Shown one piece after another: positions 59,286 through 64,000 of a stretch of 64,000 bases of DNA. Each line of letters begins with the position of its first letter. The stretch's first letter is position 1. Source of the DNA: Caldicellulosiruptor morganii (lineage in GTDB: Bacteria; Bacillota; Thermoanaerobacteria; Caldicellulosiruptorales; Caldicellulosiruptoraceae); NCBI RefSeq assembly GCF_026810225.1, contig NZ_CP113865.1, positions 124,001 to 188,000 of the forward strand, in the 5' to 3' direction. The notes under the pieces were generated by a model that ran no database searches, was not told where the DNA came from, and saw nothing but the letters and a program-made list of their open reading frames with translations. The position numbers were made by a program, and so were the translations under genes.

Positions 59286-59526
59286 ACAGATGAAGAGAAT
59301 AAATTAAAAGGGATGCTTTTCAACCTTGTTCAATAGCTTGTTTTTATATATGCTCAATTTTTTCTGGTTTTTTATAACCAAGGGTGGGTATTTAATTTAG
59401 TCCGCCTTTTTTGTTTGGTTTCATTGTCAATCAGCTGGATAGATATACTTGAATGTCTATCTTTTTTATGCTTTATCAGAGGTAACCTTTGATTTAAAAG
59501 AAAAAATTGAAGGTAAAGATAAATTA
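59286..59526. other. Intergenic stretch with a diverged repeat of the ISL3-type end
   Basis: At 59415-59470, GGTTTCATTGTCAAT, then CTTGAATG, then CTTTTTT resembles the ISL3-type end at 56519-56570 with many mismatches. There is no accepted gene. Confidence 0.4.
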
Positions 59527-59567
59527 AAGGGACTTGCCTCAATTTTTTGGCACAGTCCCTTGTTTTG
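59527..59567. terminator. Terminator between convergent genes, copy of the one at 56477
   Basis: AAGGGACT (59527-59534) pairs with AGTCCCTT (59554-59561), extended by TGCC/GGCA with a bulge, then GTTTTG. It lies between the YwgA-like gene and the convergent Uma2 gene. Confidence 0.75.
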
Positions 59568-59570
59568 TAA

Positions 59571-60146
59571 TTATCTTATCACACAAAATATTTCATCAAC
59601 ATCCAAAATAAGATTGTCAAATACCTTTATTCTCATACCTTTCCTGTATTTATTAATAGAGCAGTACCTACCATTGATGTTATTACCGTAAACTTCAATG
59701 CACTCATTTGAAATATCAACTATCCAGTATTCAGGTACTTGAAATTTCTCATAAACAGAAAGTTTGATTGTTCTGTCACGGTGCTCTGTAGAATATGATA
59801 GTATTTCAACAACCAAGCGGGGAATTCCCCTGTATTTGGGTCCATGAAAAAGTTTGGTGTTGCAGCATATCATTACATCTGGCTGAAATTCATAAATTTC
59901 ATTTTGATTTTCAAACACAACAGCAACATCGCTTGTAAAAACTTCGCACATGCCACCAAATCCCAGGTGATTTATAAAAGCCATTGCGATTTTGTTCTTT
60001 ACCCTATCATGGTTTGGATGAGCAGGGGCCATAGAAAAGATAAAGCCATTGTCATATTCAATTTTAAATCGGGTTTCCTCTTTTTGGAGAGTCAAAAATT
60101 CTTCGTAGGTGTAATACTCATATTTGTTGGGAAAGCTTGTTTCCAA
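59571..60146 (-). CDS. Uma2 family endonuclease (DUF820)
   Basis: A 191-residue PD-(D/E)xK-fold protein. Motifs include RFKIEYDNGFIFSM (start of core), HPNHDRVKNKI, YEFQPDVMICC (catalytic Asp), PRLVVEILSYST (Glu) and YEKFQVPEYWIVD (the Tyr/Trp end of the family). Uma2 proteins are common in multiple copies in thermophilic bacteria; their biological role is unclear. The TTG at 60146 lies 7 bases after AAGGGTGG; the frame upstream to 60188 overlaps that site. Confidence 0.9.
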   Translation of the reverse strand: METSFPNKYEYYTYEEFLTLQKEETRFKIEYDNGFIFSMAPAHPNHDRVKNKIAMAFINHLGFGGMCEVFTSDVAVVFENQNEIYEFQPDVMICCNTKLFHGPKYRGIPRLVVEILSYSTEHRDRTIKLSVYEKFQVPEYWIVDISNECIEVYGNNINGRYCSINKYRKGMRIKVFDNLILDVDEIFCVIR

Positions 60147-60339
60147 TTTACAACCACCCTTGTTCACAATACAAACTTTTCTCTGCAATAATTATACCAC
60201 AAACTTTTGACTCATTACAGAAGAAGTAACAGAAAACCTCAAATTTTTAGAGCAGTGAAAAAGTCAAATAAGTGTTGAAAAATATGAAAATTATCTTTTT
60301 GCTCTGGATAAAAAATTGCTAAACAATTTCCAATAAAGG

Positions 60340-60348
60340 TGATATAAT
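60340..60348 (+). promoter_or_regulatory. Extended -10 promoter of the SLH gene
   Basis: TGATATAAT (60340-60348) is a TGn-extended -10, 60 bases before the ATG. No good -35 is seen. The same nine bases recur before the last gene of the window (63888-63896). Confidence 0.5.
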
Positions 60349-60407
60349 ATTCTCAATAGATTATTTTATAATTTTTCAAACCAATTTTATAAGGAGAGAA
60401 AAAAGAG

Positions 60408-63400
60408 ATGCGCAAAGTATTGAAAAAATTAGCTATTTTTTTCATTTTAGTTTGCTTTACAATCAACATGGCTGCTTTTGCTGGCATAGCAGCAAACACC
60501 CAGGCTTATGAACAGGCAGCACAGGTGTTAAAACAAAAAGGTGTTATGACAGGAGATACAAAGGGGAATCTCAATCTTGACAGGCCTTTAAAAAGGTCAG
60601 AAATTGCAAAAATGATGATAATTCTTCTTGGCAAAAAGCCTCTGGCAGATTTTTATGCAAACCAGAAAAAATCATCATTCAAAGATGTTGCTTCTTCACA
60701 CTGGGCGCTTGGCTACATAGAAGCTTGTAGAAATATAGGGCTTATAACAGGATATCCTGATGGAACATTTAAACCTGACCAGTATCTTAAAATGGAGGAG
60801 CTTACTGCAATTGTCATAAGATCGCTTGGTATAAAGGAAAACGAGCTGAAAGGGAAATATCCTTTAAACTACATCAGAAAAGCATATGATCTGGGCATTT
60901 ATTCTGGCATAGAAGCAGAGATTGAAACAGGGAAGCTTGCAACACGCGGCCAGACAGCTGTGATTTTATACAATGCATTTTTGAACCAGTCCCTGAAAGA
61001 AGCAAAACCTGTTTCAATTGAAGCTATAGACAGTACAACCGTAAAAATCACATTCGACAGAGAACTAAAAACACTTGATAGGTCAAGTTTTGCATTTGAC
61101 AGTGGCCTTTCTGTCCTGGATGTCAGATTTGCCGACTCAACAAAAAAGGTTGTTGAGATAAAGACTGCTACTCAGCAGGAAGGGAAAGAATACACATTTA
61201 TTTATAAAGGACAAACAACTGCATTGAAATTTACATCAAAGGTGATTCCATTTGGTCTAAGTGAGGATATAAAGGCAGAAAACCTTAAAAAGATAGACAT
61301 AAAATTCACAAAGGCAATTTCTCAAAGCCAGATTGATTCATTGCCAATCAAGGTATATGTCAACGACAAGGAAGATTCAACAGCAAAATTTGCAGTATCA
61401 CAGGATTTCAGGACGGTAAGCATAGTCTTCCAAAACAAGCTAAATCAGGGTGACAGGGTTAGAATTGTAATTTCAAACCTCATGTCGGAAACCGGGCAGA
61501 GCTTTAGCGTCACAAAAGAGGTATCATGTATGGATACCATTCAGCCCAAAGTGGTTGATTTTAAGGTTATCAACAGCAAAAAATTTAAAGTCATATTCAA
61601 TGAGCCGGTGGATAGCAGTTCAAATGGAAGTTTTAAGGTGTGTGATATAGCTTCTGCAGGTGCGACAATAAAGGTTGATGGAAACTACCTTTATGCTAAA
61701 GTGACACCGAAGTATGAAGAGAATGCAATCGAGATTGAAAACTACACACCGCTTTCAGATGGCAGCCACACAATAGAGATTTCTGATGCCAAAGATTTTG
61801 CAGGTTATAAAATGGTATATTATACAACCACATTTACAACAACTCTTGACAGAACAGCACCAAAGCATGTTGCTTTGAACTTGCTTGCAAATAATAGGCT
61901 GCAGCTTGTATTTGACGAGGAGATAAGGACAATTGATGGCAGCACTCCAACAGGAGAGTATGAAGTGTATCAGGCATCGGACAGCACAAACCATGCAATT
62001 GGTGCAAAGATAACCCTGCTCTCAGATGGGAAGACAGTTGACATTGCATTAAACCCTGCTTTAAAACTCGATGTCAGAGCGCTTGTATCTTTTGAGGTAA
62101 GGTACAGAAACGTCGAGGACTTACTTGGGAACAAAACTACAGAGTGGACTATAGTTTCCTCAAAAGCAAGTGATGATACAACAAAGCCTTCGGTGAAATC
62201 TGTTGAGGTTTTAGATGGAAATATCGTAAAGGTTACATTTTCAGAAAATGTCAATGCAAAGGACAGGGTATCTTCTTTCAAGCTTCTGTCCTCTGATGGA
62301 CAAACAATTTTGGATCAAGTTGCAAAAAGTGTATCTCAATTAAAAGAAAATGACTATTCAACATATTTGGTTGAATTCAGCTCTCTTGAAAAAGTTAACG
62401 GTGGGTCATACATCTTAAAAATCAGTGGTATTGCAGATGTGTCTGTAAGGGAAAATGTAATGGATGACGCTGCTTTATCTTTTGATGCAAAGGATACACT
62501 GCCGCCGACAATCACAGCTGCAATTGCAAAGTATGACTCTGCTTCTGACAATGATAAAATAGACATCTTCTTCTCAGAGACAATGGATGTTGAGAAATTG
62601 AAAAACCTGAGCAATTACTTTATAGGAAATGGTACTGCAACAATACCTATCTCAAGCATCAGGGGTGCTAAAGTTGATTATATATCGCCTTCGGCAAACA
62701 GGGTGACAATTATTGTCCCGGGTGCTGACGACAGAACACCTGGAAAGTGGTCATCTGCTGGCGGTGTTGTTGACAGGCTTGCAGCACCTACTTTGACCGA
62801 CACAGCAGGGAATTTCTTAGCCAATGCAACAATTGCAATGCCGTATTTGATTCTTGCCAACTTCAAAGGTGTATCACCGCAGGACATTGAGGTTTTGGCA
62901 ATTGACAAAAACACAATCCAGATAAAGGCACTGAATGACTATATATTTGCATCGTTTGACCCGGCTTCGATAATGTTCAGAAATGCCCAGAGCACAACCA
63001 GCCTCAATGGCAATCCTGATAATGACAAAATTATAAGCCTTGGAATTGTAAGCTATGTAATTAGTCCTGATAAAAAGATGGTCACATTAAAAACAGCAGT
63101 TTCGCTAACATCAGATGCCAGAGCCGATACAAATGACACGGGCCAGGAACCCGAGGAGCTAAAGATCTATACAACAGGTTCAGGTATAAAAGACCAGTTT
63201 GATCAGGTACTAACTATTCCGCCTACCTTAGATGTGAACTTTTATCCGAATATAAAACTTAAAGACAGAATTTCATCGCAGCAGCTATCTATATCTGCTG
63301 GCACAGGTCAAAACTCTGATACCATAGTTGTTGCGTTTGATGAGCCCATCATGGCTTTGCCGGGGATAAACAGTACAATTCTGGCAGCAGGAATTGAGCT

Positions 63401-63878
63401 CAAAGACGGCAGCATAACCCTTTTGCCCGATACCGATTATACAGCCTATACACAAAACGGTGTGCTTTATATAAAAGTCAAAAAGCCAGGGATTGTTGAC
63501 AGGTCAATTTCTGTTGAGATAAAAAGACCTGATTTGATTGTAGACTTAAATGGCAACCCGGCTGCTGCTTCAAAAGCTCAGGTTGTCGACCATGTGACAG
63601 AAAGAGTGGCACCTGATGTCTCAGCCGAGTTTTCCACAACTGATACAAGAAAGGTAAAGCTTACATTTTCAGAGCCAATGGACCCGGCAACACTTACTTC
63701 CCAGAACTTCTCCTGCGTTGCAGGCGGAAGTATAACAGGCTTTACAAAATCGCCGGATAACAGAGTGGTTGAAATAACATTTACAAACCCGCTGCCGCAG
63801 GGAAGCATAGTTAACATCTCACCAAATGTCAGGGACTTAGCAGGGAATTCTGTTTTAACGCAAGCTGTGAAGAAGTAA
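60408..63878 (+). CDS. Large SLH-domain surface protein with Ig-like repeats
   Basis: A 1156-residue exported protein of the same plan as the one at 43584. Signal peptide about 1-28. Three SLH motifs at about 30-195 (FKDVASSHWALGYIEACRN, GYPDGTFKPDQYL). Then Ig-like or SbsC-like modules in series, each starting with a strand such as VKITFDREL, FKVIFNEPV, LQLVFDEEI, VKVTFSENV or VKLTFSEPM. The last ends DLAGNSV. ATG at 60408 after AAGGAGAG. Probably a structural surface protein; the partner polymer is inferred from SLH. Confidence 0.9.
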   Translation: MRKVLKKLAIFFILVCFTINMAAFAGIAANTQAYEQAAQVLKQKGVMTGDTKGNLNLDRPLKRSEIAKMMIILLGKKPLADFYANQKKSSFKDVASSHWALGYIEACRNIGLITGYPDGTFKPDQYLKMEELTAIVIRSLGIKENELKGKYPLNYIRKAYDLGIYSGIEAEIETGKLATRGQTAVILYNAFLNQSLKEAKPVSIEAIDSTTVKITFDRELKTLDRSSFAFDSGLSVLDVRFADSTKKVVEIKTATQQEGKEYTFIYKGQTTALKFTSKVIPFGLSEDIKAENLKKIDIKFTKAISQSQIDSLPIKVYVNDKEDSTAKFAVSQDFRTVSIVFQNKLNQGDRVRIVISNLMSETGQSFSVTKEVSCMDTIQPKVVDFKVINSKKFKVIFNEPVDSSSNGSFKVCDIASAGATIKVDGNYLYAKVTPKYEENAIEIENYTPLSDGSHTIEISDAKDFAGYKMVYYTTTFTTTLDRTAPKHVALNLLANNRLQLVFDEEIRTIDGSTPTGEYEVYQASDSTNHAIGAKITLLSDGKTVDIALNPALKLDVRALVSFEVRYRNVEDLLGNKTTEWTIVSSKASDDTTKPSVKSVEVLDGNIVKVTFSENVNAKDRVSSFKLLSSDGQTILDQVAKSVSQLKENDYSTYLVEFSSLEKVNGGSYILKISGIADVSVRENVMDDAALSFDAKDTLPPTITAAIAKYDSASDNDKIDIFFSETMDVEKLKNLSNYFIGNGTATIPISSIRGAKVDYISPSANRVTIIVPGADDRTPGKWSSAGGVVDRLAAPTLTDTAGNFLANATIAMPYLILANFKGVSPQDIEVLAIDKNTIQIKALNDYIFASFDPASIMFRNAQSTTSLNGNPDNDKIISLGIVSYVISPDKKMVTLKTAVSLTSDARADTNDTGQEPEELKIYTTGSGIKDQFDQVLTIPPTLDVNFYPNIKLKDRISSQQLSISAGTGQNSDTIVVAFDEPIMALPGINSTILAAGIELKDGSITLLPDTDYTAYTQNGVLYIKVKKPGIVDRSISVEIKRPDLIVDLNGNPAAASKAQVVDHVTERVAPDVSAEFSTTDTRKVKLTFSEPMDPATLTSQNFSCVAGGSITGFTKSPDNRVVEITFTNPLPQGSIVNISPNVRDLAGNSVLTQAVKK

Positions 63879-63887
63879 GCGAATTTG

Positions 63888-63896
63888 TGATATAAT
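63888..63896 (+). promoter_or_regulatory. Extended -10 promoter of the last gene
   Basis: TGATATAAT (63888-63896), identical to the element at 60340, lies 46 bases before the ATG at 63943. No matching -35. Confidence 0.45.
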
Positions 63897-63942
63897 TGTA
63901 TTTAGAAGAGTTTTTGCTTTATATCAAAGTGAGGTGTTTAAA

Positions 63943-64000
63943 ATGATATTAGATGCCAGAGAAATAATTTCTGACATTGATAAATATATGAAAATTATAG
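63943..64000 (+). CDS. Partial gene at the window edge
   Basis: An ATG at 63943, 6 bases after GAGGTG, opens a frame of 19 codons (starting MILDAREIISDIDKYM) that runs off the end of the window. Too little is present to identify it. Confidence 0.6.
   Translation, partial: MILDAREIISDIDKYMKII

Noticed and set aside
59449-59691. 80-codon plus-strand frame
   Set aside because: It crosses a terminator and overlaps the Uma2 gene antisense; no ribosome site.

Overview
The window looks like a chromosomal segment of a low-GC, thermophilic, anaerobic Firmicute, most like Caldicellulosiruptor. That is an inference from base composition, Shine-Dalgarno-led genes, S-layer-homology (SLH) proteins, a sodium-pumping decarboxylase operon and a TatD-linked radical SAM gene. 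No rRNA, tRNA or CRISPR array was seen.

Bases 1-12760 are accessory. After a small secreted protein and a GNAT acetyltransferase comes a minus-strand array of eight copies or remnants of one unrecognised family of about 450 residues. Four copies are intact (7010-8365, 8455-9849, 9962-11341, 11458-12759). One is frameshifted in an A8 run (2303-3654), one is split by an IS110-family element (3744-4979 plus 6864-6980), and two are 3' remnants (776-1082, 1939-2240). Removing the IS restores an in-frame 450-residue protein, which fixes the element's ends. Its long 5' non-coding region folds like a bridge RNA and carries 8 nt identical to the reconstructed target.

Bases 12760-14940 hold a decayed toxin-antitoxin locus carrying a lone TnpB element with a probable omega RNA. 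Bases 14977-19473 hold a metal-chelate ABC transporter with TrmO, an FmdE-family protein and a DUF3842 protein. Next come CheB, an AbiE-like antitoxin/toxin pair, a run with comB, metG, tatD and a TatD-linked radical SAM gene, and a two-gene AAA15 ATPase/TOPRIM-like module that may be defensive.

Bases 29357-41149 hold a PIG-L deacetylase, a DUF151 nuclease, a CadC-like repressor with a CadA-like metal-exporting P-type ATPase and operator, a glycosyltransferase/HAD/SRAP cluster, an oxaloacetate-decarboxylase-type sodium pump operon (alpha, gamma, biotin carrier, beta) and a methyltransferase.

Bases 41269-63878 are largely cell-surface: a chemoreceptor, three large SLH proteins, and a MacA/MacB-like export operon with a secreted protein at its head and an SLH protein at its tail. 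Between them lie a decayed ISL3-family transposase, a YwfO/YwgA-like HD pair and a Uma2-family protein. The window ends inside a new gene.
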